From Bacillota bacterium (lineage in GTDB: Bacteria; Bacillota; Limnochordia; Darwinibacteriales; Darwinibacteriaceae): DNA of 49,290 nt. Within the stretch, counting starts at the first letter, position 1, and each line of letters starts with the position of its first letter. Under the pieces are notes generated by a model. The model did not search any database and was not told where the DNA came from. It was given only the letters and a program-made list of their open reading frames with translations. The translations under genes were made by a program, and so were the position numbers. This document shows positions 25,867 through 35,583 of this stretch, piece after piece. The stretch lies in NCBI GenBank assembly GCA_012518735.1, contig JAAYRO010000155.1, positions 1-49,290 of the forward strand, given 5' to 3'.

Positions 25867-27778
25867 GAATTTCAGTTGTTGCTTCAAGATAGTCTAGGTC
25901 TGTGTAAATATAAATCAAAGTGCCATAATCTACCTCAGCAGCTGAAGCCGGAACCTGCCCAACGATTCTAGATCCTTGCCCCACTACCCCCACTCGAAAT
26001 CCTCCCTTTTCAAGTAAGGATTGGGCCTCTGTAAGACTCATTCCATTCACATCAGGGACTTTAACCTGACGAGTCTTTGAAGGTGAAGAGGTTCTTTTCT
26101 CCACCCCAAGATAAGGCAGAATCTGTGCAGCTAGACGACTGAACACAGGTGCAGCAATAATTCCTCCATAGAAAGCTCCCTGCGGTTCCCACAAGACCAG
26201 CAATCCAGCCATAGCAGGATCATCATATGGAGCAAACCCTGCAAAGGAAGTAACCGTTTTCGAATGGGAATAGCGCCCGAATTCTACCAGCTGGGCTGTG
26301 CCTGTTTTGCCTGCTACCAAGTATCCCTCTACATCTGCTCGCTTTCCCGATCCCCGTTCAATAGCGGAACGGAGTACATCTCGTACAACATCTGCTGTCT
26401 TTGTACTGATAACATGACGCTGTTCAGGAATATTTGGCCTAAATACGCCATCTTCTGTTATGAGTTCTTTTGCATAATGAGGAACGGAGTAGATACCGCG
26501 GTTAGCAATCGCACCAAAGGCAGCCAAGAGCTGTAGTGGAGTAACGGTTAAACCTTGACCAAAGCCCATATTGGCCCAAGTCACTAAGGGAATACTGTCT
26601 GATGGAGGACGTACAGTGCCTGGTGCTTCACCTGGAAAATCTACACCCATTTTGTAACCTAAGTTAAAGTCTGTTAATCCCTTATAGAAACGCTCTCCAC
26701 CTAAATCAATACCCAGCTTTGCGTAAAATGGATTACAGGAATTCTGCATTGTCTCCGTAAAGCTTTGAGAACCGTGTCCCCCCCGATTCCAGCACTTGAT
26801 GGTCCACCCAGATACCTTAATGTAACCAGGATCAAAGAAACCTGTGTTTAGAGTGGCCACACCTTCTTGTAGAGCTATGGCTGCAGTAACGGCTTTAAAC
26901 GTTGACCCTGGTTCATATGTATCAGTAACTGCGATATTTTTCCGATTCGCCACTGGATAGTTTTGAAAATCCTCTATATCGAAATTGGGGTAAACAGCAT
27001 TGGCCAGAATTTCACCAGTCATAGGATCACTAATTATAATCAAACCAAGTCGAGAACCTGTCTCCCTAGCGGCCCGCTCCACTTCCCGCTGGACGATCTG
27101 CTGGATAAAATAATCAATGGTGAGAACAATATCTCCTCCCTTGGCTCCAGGAACATATCCCCGTACCCCATTTTCTATTTCATGCCCTACTGCATCCCTC
27201 TCAAAAATCGTCTCGCCTCGTTTTCCCCGTAAGAAGTCGTCATAATACAGCTCAATCCCTTCTAACCCTTGGTTATCAATTCCTACAAAACCTAACACCT
27301 GTGGTGCTACCGAACCATAGGGATAGAATCGCTCAGAATTCTCAACCACACCAATACCTGGTAGATTAAGAGTGACAATTTGACGTGCTTCTTCATCTGC
27401 TGCCTTTTTCTTAAGCCATTCACTAGCTGAGCGTTTGGTTATCCGCTGCAGAACGAATTCATAGTCTAGATTGAGAATCTCTGAGACTTTCCGAGCAGTG
27501 GCTTCCTTGTCCTTCACTTGAGCTGGAACGGCGTACACTGCATTTGCACTTACACTAACAGCTAAGGGAATCCCATTACGATCAAAGATAGTTCCCCGCC
27601 GCCCTTCTACAGGAATGCGCTGAATTCTCTGTTCTAGTGCTTTCGACTGAAAAAAACTATTCTGCCACATCTGTAGATAGGCCAAGCGGAAAGAGAGTAA
27701 TGCGGCAGCAATAGTAATCACAAAGAGCATAACCATAATCCGTCTTTGGACAAATACATTCGACAGCTTCCCCATTCT
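25847..27778 (-). CDS. spoVD: Penicillin-binding transpeptidase, SpoVD/FtsI family with PASTA domain
   Basis: EPGSTFKAVTAAIAL (SxxK); SCN motif QNSCNPFYAKLG; KTGTAQ; single C-terminal PASTA VPDVNGMSLTEAQSLLEKGGFRVGVVGQG. Start at MGKLSNVF. Confidence 0.88.
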   Translation of the reverse strand, partial: RMGKLSNVFVQRRIMVMLFVITIAAALLSFRLAYLQMWQNSFFQSKALEQRIQRIPVEGRRGTIFDRNGIPLAVSVSANAVYAVPAQVKDKEATARKVSEILNLDYEFVLQRITKRSASEWLKKKAADEEARQIVTLNLPGIGVVENSERFYPYGSVAPQVLGFVGIDNQGLEGIELYYDDFLRGKRGETIFERDAVGHEIENGVRGYVPGAKGGDIVLTIDYFIQQIVQREVERAARETGSRLGLIIISDPMTGEILANAVYPNFDIEDFQNYPVANRKNIAVTDTYEPGSTFKAVTAAIALQEGVATLNTGFFDPGYIKVSGWTIKCWNRGGHGSQSFTETMQNSCNPFYAKLGIDLGGERFYKGLTDFNLGYKMGVDFPGEAPGTVRPPSDSIPLVTWANMGFGQGLTVTPLQLLAAFGAIANRGIYSVPHYAKELITEDGVFRPNIPEQRHVISTKTADVVRDVLRSAIERGSGKRADVEGYLVAGKTGTAQLVEFGRYSHSKTVTSFAGFAPYDDPAMAGLLVLWEPQGAFYGGIIAAPVFSRLAAQILPYLGVEKRTSSPSKTRQVKVPDVNGMSLTEAQSLLEKGGFRVGVVGQGSRIVGQVPASAAEVDYGTLIYIYTDLDYLEATTEIPNPIGA

Positions 27779-27783
27779 ACCAC

Positions 27784-28929
27784 CTACGAAATTCGCTGGA
27801 AAAAGCGAATAATTTGATTGATTAGCCGCCGCAGCCATGAGGATAATCCCGTTCCTTGTTGGGCGACCAAATTAAGACGGGCAAACTCTTGACGGTCTTT
27901 ATAGACGATTAATTCCCCAACAACATCCCCTTGTTCTACAGGGGCTCGAATACCCTGTCTCAACTCTACTTTTGTTGCAATATTCCGATCCGTATCATTG
28001 CGAATAAACAACGAGAAATCTCGTTCTAAAACCGCGTTAATCTGGTGCTGTACCCCATCAGGAACCACTACCGGTGTAATCACCTTGGTTTTAGGAATAA
28101 GTACTTCTAAATTGTCATACGCCCAAGCAATCAGCTTTTCACTTTCGTCATTACGAACCTCTCTGCTCCGTGCACCTAATACTACTGTAATGAGACGCCG
28201 CCCATTATAAACCCGTGAGGTAGTGAGAGTGTGACCTGCCGGTGTCGTAGCCCCAGTTTTGCCCCCTTCAACCCCTTCCATTTCTAGTAGGGGATGGGTA
28301 TTTGGAATAGTGCGGGCTTGTGATGGCAAATAGTATTCCTTTGTGGATATGATTTTAAGGAACAGGTCGTGTCTAAGTGCAAGCTGCATCAGTCTTGCTT
28401 GTTCATAAGCGGTTGAGTAGTTGCCACTAAAAATAGACAGCAAGCCAGTAGAATCGACATAATTTGTATTGGTCAATCCTAACTCCTTCGCACGCTGCGT
28501 CATAAGTTCAGAAAACCTCGCTTCTGAACCTCCAACATATTCTGCAATGGCTACCGCGGCATCATTGGCCGAAGCGAGTGCTGCAGCATAGAGCAATTCC
28601 TCCAGGGTAAATGTATCACCTGCTCGCAGCCGAATCTGAGTGCCTTCTCGGCTTGCTGCTCTGGCACTGGCTGTGATCTCATCACTGAGGGAGATTATCC
28701 CCTGTTCAACGAGTTCGATGGTGTACAGCAGTGTCATTACTTTAGTAATACTGGCAATCGACCGCTGTTGATGGGCATTTTTCTCCAGAATCACCTGACT
28801 GAAATCTGCATCATATACTACATATGCAATGGAGCTGATCTCGGGGATTGGAGTTGGCCCAGCGGCACAGACGCACCCACATAGTGTAATGTAAATCACG
28901 AGTACCTCGCAGAGTCTTGAGAATCTCAC
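27784..28929 (-). CDS. D-alanyl-D-alanine carboxypeptidase (DacF/PBP5 family)
   Basis: RSIASITKVMTLLYTIEL; ASANDAAVAIAEYVGGSE; GGKTGATTPAGHTLTTS; PBP5-like C-terminal domain. Confidence 0.94.
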   Translation of the reverse strand: MRFSRLCEVLVIYITLCGCVCAAGPTPIPEISSIAYVVYDADFSQVILEKNAHQQRSIASITKVMTLLYTIELVEQGIISLSDEITASARAASREGTQIRLRAGDTFTLEELLYAAALASANDAAVAIAEYVGGSEARFSELMTQRAKELGLTNTNYVDSTGLLSIFSGNYSTAYEQARLMQLALRHDLFLKIISTKEYYLPSQARTIPNTHPLLEMEGVEGGKTGATTPAGHTLTTSRVYNGRRLITVVLGARSREVRNDESEKLIAWAYDNLEVLIPKTKVITPVVVPDGVQHQINAVLERDFSLFIRNDTDRNIATKVELRQGIRAPVEQGDVVGELIVYKDRQEFARLNLVAQQGTGLSSWLRRLINQIIRFFQRIS

Positions 28930-29026
28930 AGCTATCTTCCCTCCTATGATTCTTCTCTAGATAATACGTTCCAAATGACCTAATTAGTACATATACTAGG
29001 ATTGGTACGTTGAAAGGAGGAGCAAT

Positions 29027-30073
29027 GTGGGAACGAGACTGTTCTTCGAACACGAATCTGTATTTAACCATTATGCAGCTTCCCACCGACACGGAGATGT
29101 TCTCCAAACCACCCATTGGGGAAAGCTTAAAGGCACCACAGGATGGGATTATTATCCTTTAGCTGTTGAGGACAATGGCGCCATTCAAGCATCAGCCCTA
29201 ATCTTAGCAAGAAAACTCCCCCTACCAGGTCAAACCCTTTTTTATTCGCCACGAGGTCCACTTTTTTCCTCACTTGAAGCGTTAAGAAAACTGTTAAGCG
29301 CAGGTCGTGAACTTGGGCATGAAAAAAAAGCAATCCTCTGGAAGATGGACCCTCCCTTACCGGCAGGCGATTCCATCTGGCAGGATTGCTGTGTTGAACA
29401 TAAGCTGATCCCCATCGACACAGGATTGAATTTCGAAGGAGTCCAACCTCGATTTATCATGGACTTAGATATTAGTAAGCCGCTGGACACCCTCTTAGAG
29501 GAAATGAAAAGCAAAACTCGGTACAACATTCGCTATGCAGAACGAAAAGGGGTACAGATTGTCCGCTCCATCCGCAAGAGTGAGTTAGGCGTTTTCTATG
29601 CTCTACTCCAAGAAACGGCCCAAAGGGACAAGTTTACAATTCGACCTCTCACATACTTCGAATCATTGTGGGATCACTTAGTTGAAAACAAGTTAGCCCA
29701 GCTGTTTCTTGCCTATCACAACGACACCCCCTTAGCCGCCTCTATTGCCTTTCGGTTGGGAGACAAAACCTGGTACGTATATGGTGCCTCCAGTAACAGT
29801 AACCGCAATCTCCAGGCCAGCCACTTGATTCAATGGGAGATGATTAGGTGGGCAAAAGGGTTAGGATGTAAGGTATACGATTTCCGGGGTGTTTCTGGCG
29901 ATCTAAATCCAGATAATCCCCTCTACGGCCTGTACCGATTTAAGGAAGGATTTGGTGCTCAGCTCAGTGAATACGTAGGTGAATATGATCTTCCCCTTGA
30001 TACTCTGAGATATCCTCTTTGGAGAAAGGGCTTAGCCTTTCACAATTGGCTGCGGGCGAAACGGCGATCTTAG
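29027..30073 (+). CDS. FemA/FemB-family peptidoglycan bridge aminoacyltransferase
   Basis: DVLQTTHWGKLKGTTGWDYYPLAVEDNG; KTRYNIRYAERKGVQI; LFLAYHNDTPLAASIAFRLGDKTWYVYGASSN; LGCKVYDFRGVSGDLN...LYRFKEGFG. Confidence 0.93.
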   Translation: MGTRLFFEHESVFNHYAASHRHGDVLQTTHWGKLKGTTGWDYYPLAVEDNGAIQASALILARKLPLPGQTLFYSPRGPLFSSLEALRKLLSAGRELGHEKKAILWKMDPPLPAGDSIWQDCCVEHKLIPIDTGLNFEGVQPRFIMDLDISKPLDTLLEEMKSKTRYNIRYAERKGVQIVRSIRKSELGVFYALLQETAQRDKFTIRPLTYFESLWDHLVENKLAQLFLAYHNDTPLAASIAFRLGDKTWYVYGASSNSNRNLQASHLIQWEMIRWAKGLGCKVYDFRGVSGDLNPDNPLYGLYRFKEGFGAQLSEYVGEYDLPLDTLRYPLWRKGLAFHNWLRAKRRS

Positions 30074-30074
30074 T

Positions 30075-31256
30075 ATGAAATGGCCTTCTTGGATCCAAAT
30101 CGATCTCGACAGCATAGCCCACAACCTAGCCCAAATTAAACAGCATACCAAAGCAGAAATATGTCCCATTCTAAAAGGTGATGGTTACGGTCATGGGGCA
30201 CCTGTCCTCAGTGCTTTCCTCCAGACACAAGGTGTGAACATCATCGGTGTCAGTGATTTAGAAGAAGCCCTTGCCATCTTGGACGTTCATCCCATCACCA
30301 TTCTCCTCCTCACACCTCCCCTTGATTCCCAATTAGAAACAATTCTCCAATATAAAATCATATCTACCGTCACTTCAGAAAAGACCATTGTATCCCTAGG
30401 CGAATTAAGTACGAAACGTCGACAGTATGCTGCGGTTCACTTAAAGGTAGACACTGGACTGAACCGATTAGGCGCGTCCCTCTCAGAAGCTCTCCATCTT
30501 GCAGATCTTATCAAAAAATACCCCTACATGCGGCTGAAAGGAGTCTTCACTCATTTTGCAGCTGCATTTAAAGATCAAAGCTTAACAGAACGACAATTTC
30601 AAAAGTTCAAGGAGCTGCAGACCGCCTTTTACAAACAGGGCTGGTCCGATTTGGTTTGGCATGCTGCCAACAGCGCCGCCCTGGTTACAGCACCTGCCAC
30701 TCATCTTGATCTAGTCAGGATAGGGACACTTCTTTTCGGTCAATCGCCTGTTCCCCTTGATAGCTCTTGGGATTTAGAGAACACATGGAGTTTCCATACA
30801 CGTCTCATTCAGGTACGGCAGGTTCAGGCAGGAACAGGAGTTGGATACGGTCACTCCTATCACACAAAGGAACAGACAACTATCGGTGTCATTCCTGTAG
30901 GATATGGGGACGGACTCGATCTCGATCCAATTTCAACACCTGCTCGGCAGCTCCGCCATGCCATCGGTCGAATCTTAAGACGACACCAAGCAGCAGTGTA
31001 TGTTAATGGGACACCTGCCCCTATTATTGGAAGAATAGGTATGGGCCTAACTTCCATTGATCTGTCCCTTGTGCCAAATCCAACCGTCGGTCAAGAAGTC
31101 ATCGTACCCATGAGACGAGTTACCTGCAGTCGGCGTATACCAAAGGTATACATCCAGACCGATCGCATCGTTTGCATATGGTGGGAAAATAAAGCGTATG
31201 CTAAAGGACGTCGAATTCCCAGTCTAAGGGGGATCTTTCAATCTGCCCTACACTAG
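30075..31256 (+). CDS. alr: Alanine racemase family PLP enzyme (divergent C-terminus)
   Basis: IQIDLDSIAHNLAQIKQ; PILKGDGYGHG; LKVDTGLNRLGA; GTGVGYGHSY; IPVGYGDGLD. Confidence 0.85.
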   Translation: MKWPSWIQIDLDSIAHNLAQIKQHTKAEICPILKGDGYGHGAPVLSAFLQTQGVNIIGVSDLEEALAILDVHPITILLLTPPLDSQLETILQYKIISTVTSEKTIVSLGELSTKRRQYAAVHLKVDTGLNRLGASLSEALHLADLIKKYPYMRLKGVFTHFAAAFKDQSLTERQFQKFKELQTAFYKQGWSDLVWHAANSAALVTAPATHLDLVRIGTLLFGQSPVPLDSSWDLENTWSFHTRLIQVRQVQAGTGVGYGHSYHTKEQTTIGVIPVGYGDGLDLDPISTPARQLRHAIGRILRRHQAAVYVNGTPAPIIGRIGMGLTSIDLSLVPNPTVGQEVIVPMRRVTCSRRIPKVYIQTDRIVCIWWENKAYAKGRRIPSLRGIFQSALH

Positions 31257-32138
31257 ACTGCTTACAAGGATCTCTTCCTCATTGTGAGTTTGAGCCCGGC
31301 TTACATATCCAGACGTGCTGATAATGCTGGATTGGCCCTCAAACTCTAGCTCCCACATTCCCCCTACCAGCATGGGATTGATCGCGAGAGGAAACCGCTT
31401 TTGGCTGTAGACAGCCTTATAACTGCTGTTAAGCCAATCCTCCTTCTGCCATTCGTTCCATGGACCGTTATTTGCAGAAGGCTGAATAAGAATCTTTACA
31501 TCCAAATCCTGCAGCCGATTCCACACATCTTCTTTGAATGCATCTAAACAGATAGCAATACCTAAACGTCCAAAAGGGCTTTCTACAGCACTCAAGTAAT
31601 TGACTGGAGCTGGCGCTATATCTAATCCCTCAGGCCCCTCCATATCAACTAGGTGTACTTTGTGCTGACGATGAACGAGCTCTCCAAAGGGATTAAACAC
31701 AGGAGAGGAATTGTATACAGTGTTAGTCTGTCCCCAGCGAGTCATACCTGACCCGGCCACTATCCAAGCACCGAATTCCCGGGCCGCCTTACTGAAAGTG
31801 GACAGATAAATACGTTCGGCTTCTCCAGACTTTACTAAGGCAAGACTCCGAATCCACGATTGACGTCGAAAAAGCCGATAGCCACTAATAGACAGGAAAT
31901 GGGCCTTAATTATTTTAGATACAGCTTTAGAAAATGAACCGCTAGACCAGACTTCTGCCGACTCATTACATAATAAACAAAAAGTGCCAATGTGTTCAGG
32001 AAAAACAACAAGGAGCTGTCCTTTCCCCGCCTGCTGGCGGGTCCGCTTCATTAAATCGAAGATCTTGTCCTCGAAGGTCTCTTGAGTACGGTAATCATCT
32101 GCCGATAGTTTCATCTGAATACAAGCTATCATCGCCAA
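31248..32138 (-). CDS. Carbon-nitrogen hydrolase (nitrilase superfamily) protein
   Basis: LLVVFPEHIGTF (Glu), HKVHLVDMEG (Lys), GRLGIAICLDAFKEDVWNRL (Cys). Confidence 0.85.
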   Translation of the reverse strand: MAMIACIQMKLSADDYRTQETFEDKIFDLMKRTRQQAGKGQLLVVFPEHIGTFCLLCNESAEVWSSGSFSKAVSKIIKAHFLSISGYRLFRRQSWIRSLALVKSGEAERIYLSTFSKAAREFGAWIVAGSGMTRWGQTNTVYNSSPVFNPFGELVHRQHKVHLVDMEGPEGLDIAPAPVNYLSAVESPFGRLGIAICLDAFKEDVWNRLQDLDVKILIQPSANNGPWNEWQKEDWLNSSYKAVYSQKRFPLAINPMLVGGMWELEFEGQSSIISTSGYVSRAQTHNEEEILVSSLV

Positions 32139-32193
32139 TCACCTCCTATAGATCCTTCGCTTTCGAACTCCTTTTTCCTTGCCAAATAGAGAT

Positions 32194-32222
32194 TTGACAG
32201 ACACTAAGGCAATGGGTATTAT
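32194..32222 (+). promoter_or_regulatory. Putative sigma-A promoter for the CsoR-family gene
   Basis: TTGACA (32194-32199), 17 bp, TATTAT (32217-32222). Confidence 0.75.
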
Positions 32223-32246
32223 GAGAAACAAGAGGGGGCAATTGAG

Positions 32247-32519
32247 ATGAGTAGCAATAACAGTGATAAAGACAAATTACTGCAGCGATTGAAGCGAATT
32301 GAAGGTCAAATTCGGGGTATCCATCGGATGGTTTCGGAAGAACAATACTGTGTAGACATTCTAACTCAAGTCGCTGCCGCGAGAGCGGCCTTGGATCAAG
32401 TAGGCTTAGCTATTTTCGAGAACCATACTCGGGAATGTATTATGAAGGCGCTAAGCGAAGATGAGAGTGAAAAGGCCATCGGTCAACTGATGGAAGCCAT
32501 GAACCGCTTTCTTAAATAA
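32247..32519 (+). CDS. CsoR/RcnR/FrmR-family metal-sensing (DUF156) transcriptional repressor
   Basis: LLQRLKRIEGQIRGIHRMVSEEQYCVDILTQVAAARAALDQVGLAIFENHTRECI: Cys...His..Cys CsoR-type pattern. Confidence 0.92.
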   Translation: MSSNNSDKDKLLQRLKRIEGQIRGIHRMVSEEQYCVDILTQVAAARAALDQVGLAIFENHTRECIMKALSEDESEKAIGQLMEAMNRFLK

Positions 32520-32520
32520 C

Positions 32521-32548
32521 AAAAAGAGCAGAAACACTGCTCTTTTTT
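32521..32548. terminator. Bidirectional terminator shared by convergent genes
   Basis: AAAAAGAGCAG-AAACA-CTGCTCTTTTTT. Confidence 0.92.
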
Positions 32549-33401
32549 ACGGTAACCATTCTAAAGGATCAACAGTTTGATCCTTTATTTTTATCCGGAA
32601 ATCCAAGTGAGGACCTGTAGCCAGTCCCGTACTGCCTACTTGAGCAATGGTCTGACCCCTTTGAACTAGATCGCCTACCCTGACTAAGAGTTTAGAGTTA
32701 TGGCCGTACCAAGAGGTATAACCATTGCCGTGGTCAATTACTATTCCAAGACCGTAGTTTCCCATCCTGCCTGCCCGAATCACCTTACCACCTGCCCCTG
32801 CCCGAACTGCCGTTCCTTGTGGAGCAGCTATGTCGATTCCACCATGAAAGTGACGAACCTTAGTGATGGGATGAATCCGCCATCCATAGCCTGAACTGAT
32901 GGATCCTTTGACAGGCCATGAAAACATCTGCCGATACATTAGACCGCTGCTCACCACAGCCAAACTGCTGGTAGGGATCAGGATCTGCTGCCCTGGCAGT
33001 AATCGATCTGGATTGGGTAGAGCGTTAAAATCGGCGATTTGACTCACAGTCGTACCATACTGGTTGGCCAGTTTCGTTAGATTATCACCTGACTTGATAG
33101 TATATGATACCACCCTTTCCTTTAATAGGGTGAGTATCTCGTTGGTTTTTGCTCCTACAATCCCATCTGGCACAATTCCTGCTTGCTGCTGAATCTGTTT
33201 TACCAAAGCTTCGGTCTTCCGCCCAAATATTCCATCGACCGTAAGATCATACCCTAAGTCCACCAGAAGCTCTTGGAGAGCACGTACATCTGAACCTCTC
33301 ATGCCATTCTGCAGATCCCGGGCATCCACAGTAAAACCAGGCATACTGCTGGGAGTTATAAAGACCAAACAGGTAATAACCGCTCCTAGAACTATTCTCA
33401 T
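32547..33401 (-). CDS. Secreted PG-binding + LysM + M23 peptidase
   Basis: MRGSDVRALQELLVDLGYDLTVDGIFGRKTEALVKQIQ; YTIKSGDNLTKLANQYGTTVSQIADFN; FHGGIDIAAPQGTAVRA...GHNSKLLVRVGDLVQRGQTIAQVGSTGLATGPHLDFRI. Confidence 0.95.
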   Translation of the reverse strand: MRIVLGAVITCLVFITPSSMPGFTVDARDLQNGMRGSDVRALQELLVDLGYDLTVDGIFGRKTEALVKQIQQQAGIVPDGIVGAKTNEILTLLKERVVSYTIKSGDNLTKLANQYGTTVSQIADFNALPNPDRLLPGQQILIPTSSLAVVSSGLMYRQMFSWPVKGSISSGYGWRIHPITKVRHFHGGIDIAAPQGTAVRAGAGGKVIRAGRMGNYGLGIVIDHGNGYTSWYGHNSKLLVRVGDLVQRGQTIAQVGSTGLATGPHLDFRIKIKDQTVDPLEWLP

Positions 33402-33476
33402 GGATTACCCTCCCGCAACCTCTTTCAAATAGTATAAGTTGGCTGCGGGATAAATATACCAGTTTGGACCTAATTT

Positions 33477-34391
33477 CTAAAGGCTCTCAATATACTGATA
33501 GGCAGTCATAGCTGCGATGGCTCCATCACTTGCGGCAGATACAATCTGACGCAGGGGTGTTGTTCGTACGTCACCAGCAGCAAAAACACCAGGGACCTTA
33601 GTACTCATGTCCGCGGCAGTTTCAATGTAGCCCTCTTTATTCAGAATTACACTACCAGCTAGAAACGAAGTATTGGGGTAAAAACCGATGTAAATGAATA
33701 CACCGTCACCGTTCAAAACAGCGGTAGAGTCATCCTTTACATTGCGTGTAAGAACCCCTGTAACCTTATGGTCACCTTCAATCTTCTCCACAACTGTATT
33801 CCAGACAAACTTTATTTTCGGATTGGCAAAAGCCCTTTCTTGGAGAATGGGCTGTGCTCGCAGTTCATCTCGTCTGTGAATTATAGTTACAGTTCGAGCA
33901 TGACGGGTTAGGAACAGACCTTCCTCCACAGCAGAATCGCCACCACCGATTACAAAAACATCCTTATCCGCATAAAAAGCACCATCACAGGTAGCGCAGT
34001 AAGAGACCCCTCGCCCAGCTAACTCTTTCTCACCTGGTACGTTTAGGTACTTAGGCTGTGCTCCCGTCCCAATGATAACTGCTTTAGCCTCAATGGTCTC
34101 AGAACCTATAGTCAGGATTTTAGGGTTTCCTTCCAACTCAATAGCTGTCACTGTTCCTGTCTTCCATTCTACCCCCAGGTCTAGTGCTTGTTGATACATC
34201 TGCTCAGATAGATCTGGACCAAGGATATGCTTAAACCCAGGATAGTTCTCAATTTCCAGTGTGTTCTGCATTTGACCTCCTGGCAAGCCTTGTTCAATAA
34301 CAAGGGTCTTCAGATGGGCCCGTGCACCATATAAACCAGCAGCCAGACCCGAAGGTCCCCCTCCAACAATTGCTAAATCATACATGTCCAT
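33477..34391 (-). CDS. trxB: Thioredoxin-disulfide reductase
   Basis: GGGPSGLAAGLYGARA; redox motif SYCATCDGAFYADKDVFVIGGGDSAVEEGLFLTRHA; GVFAAGDVRTTPLRQIVSAASDGAIAA. Confidence 0.96.
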   Translation of the reverse strand: MDMYDLAIVGGGPSGLAAGLYGARAHLKTLVIEQGLPGGQMQNTLEIENYPGFKHILGPDLSEQMYQQALDLGVEWKTGTVTAIELEGNPKILTIGSETIEAKAVIIGTGAQPKYLNVPGEKELAGRGVSYCATCDGAFYADKDVFVIGGGDSAVEEGLFLTRHARTVTIIHRRDELRAQPILQERAFANPKIKFVWNTVVEKIEGDHKVTGVLTRNVKDDSTAVLNGDGVFIYIGFYPNTSFLAGSVILNKEGYIETAADMSTKVPGVFAAGDVRTTPLRQIVSAASDGAIAAMTAYQYIESL

Positions 34392-34496
34392 CCCTCCTTG
34401 TGTTTAGCTCAAATCTTCCACAAGCTTAGGCATTTTACCTGCAAAGTTCGGATACCTTAATGCTTTACCCTCTCCTCTCAAGTGTATTATTTGACA

Positions 34497-34530
34497 AAAT
34501 ACGGGCTCCCACAAAAGTGATAGCCCGTAT
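34497..34530 (-). terminator. Terminator downstream of apbE
   Basis: Imperfect hairpin ATACGGGCT...AGCCCGTAT; reverse strand continues TTTTG. Confidence 0.65.
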
Positions 34531-34540
34531 GAAAACGCAA

Positions 34541-35569
34541 TCAAAGTATTTGTTCTTCCAATTCTGGTGATATCCATACCCCGTCCTGGGAAACAATAAT
34601 AGCTTCCACGCCCGCCATTTCTTCAACCAGCCGACTGCCTGCTTCCATTCCTAAGACAAAGATGGCTGTTGAAAGTGCATCTGCCACTGTAGCGCTTTCT
34701 GTAACAACCGTCACACTCTTCAGCTCACGGGCTGGGTACCCAGTCCTAGGGTCGATAATATGATGCCATTTTTGATCGTTAAAAACAAAGTAACGCTGAT
34801 AATCTCCAGACGTTACAACACTGCTGTCTTCTAAAGGCAAGATCCAACGTATATCCGCTGGATTATCTGGATTCTGCACACCAACCCGCCACGGCGTATC
34901 ATCTGGACGTCTTCCAATTACAGATATGTCACCACCGGCGTTAATAATGGAACGCTTCGCATTGCTTTTCCTTAACAACCTAGAAGCCTGATCTACTGCA
35001 TAGCCTTTAGCAATTCCACCTAGGTCCAAAATGGTCCCTTCTGGAATTCGCACTTTTCGCTCTGCTTCATCAATCTCTACTTTTTCGTAGCCTACAGTCT
35101 TTAGAGCCTGTACTATTTCTTCTTCACTAGGAACTTTATAGTCTCCTGTACCAAATCCCCACAGTTCTATTACGGCACCAATCGTTACATCAAAAGCTCC
35201 ATCACTCAGTTCTGAAATACGCAGCGCTTCTTTTACTAAATCGATGGTGAATTGGGAAACCTCCACCCACTGTCCTGCATGGGCATTAATCTTTGACACC
35301 TCACTTGTGTCAACATAACGGGATAGTGACTTCTCGATGCCTTCAATTTCAGCAAAAGCCTGGTTCACCAGTTCCTCTGAATTTCGAGCATCAACACGTA
35401 TATCCACAGTGGTGTCCATGAGAATTCTTGATCGTTGATTAGTGGTAGTATGGCTCTCTACATAAGGCACATAAACCCCATAATAGGCCACTACGCACAA
35501 AACGGCCACCCCAATGAATATCCCCACAATAACTAGGAAGTGATTCCGTGATTTTGACAATCCCCTCAC
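34541..35569 (-). CDS. apbE: FAD:protein FMN transferase
   Basis: MDTTVDIRVDA; LDLGGIAKGYAVDQASRLL; INAGGDISVIGRRPDDTPWRVGVQNPDNP; HHIIDPRTGYPARE. Confidence 0.95.
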   Translation of the reverse strand: MRGLSKSRNHFLVIVGIFIGVAVLCVVAYYGVYVPYVESHTTTNQRSRILMDTTVDIRVDARNSEELVNQAFAEIEGIEKSLSRYVDTSEVSKINAHAGQWVEVSQFTIDLVKEALRISELSDGAFDVTIGAVIELWGFGTGDYKVPSEEEIVQALKTVGYEKVEIDEAERKVRIPEGTILDLGGIAKGYAVDQASRLLRKSNAKRSIINAGGDISVIGRRPDDTPWRVGVQNPDNPADIRWILPLEDSSVVTSGDYQRYFVFNDQKWHHIIDPRTGYPARELKSVTVVTESATVADALSTAIFVLGMEAGSRLVEEMAGVEAIIVSQDGVWISPELEEQIL

Positions 35570-35583
35570 CAGAACACCTCCCC

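Noticed and set aside
33477-34391. TrxB considered as an unusual ferredoxin-dependent reductase
   Set aside because: The CATC motif and GGGDSAVEE nucleotide-binding motif look like a standard thioredoxin reductase.
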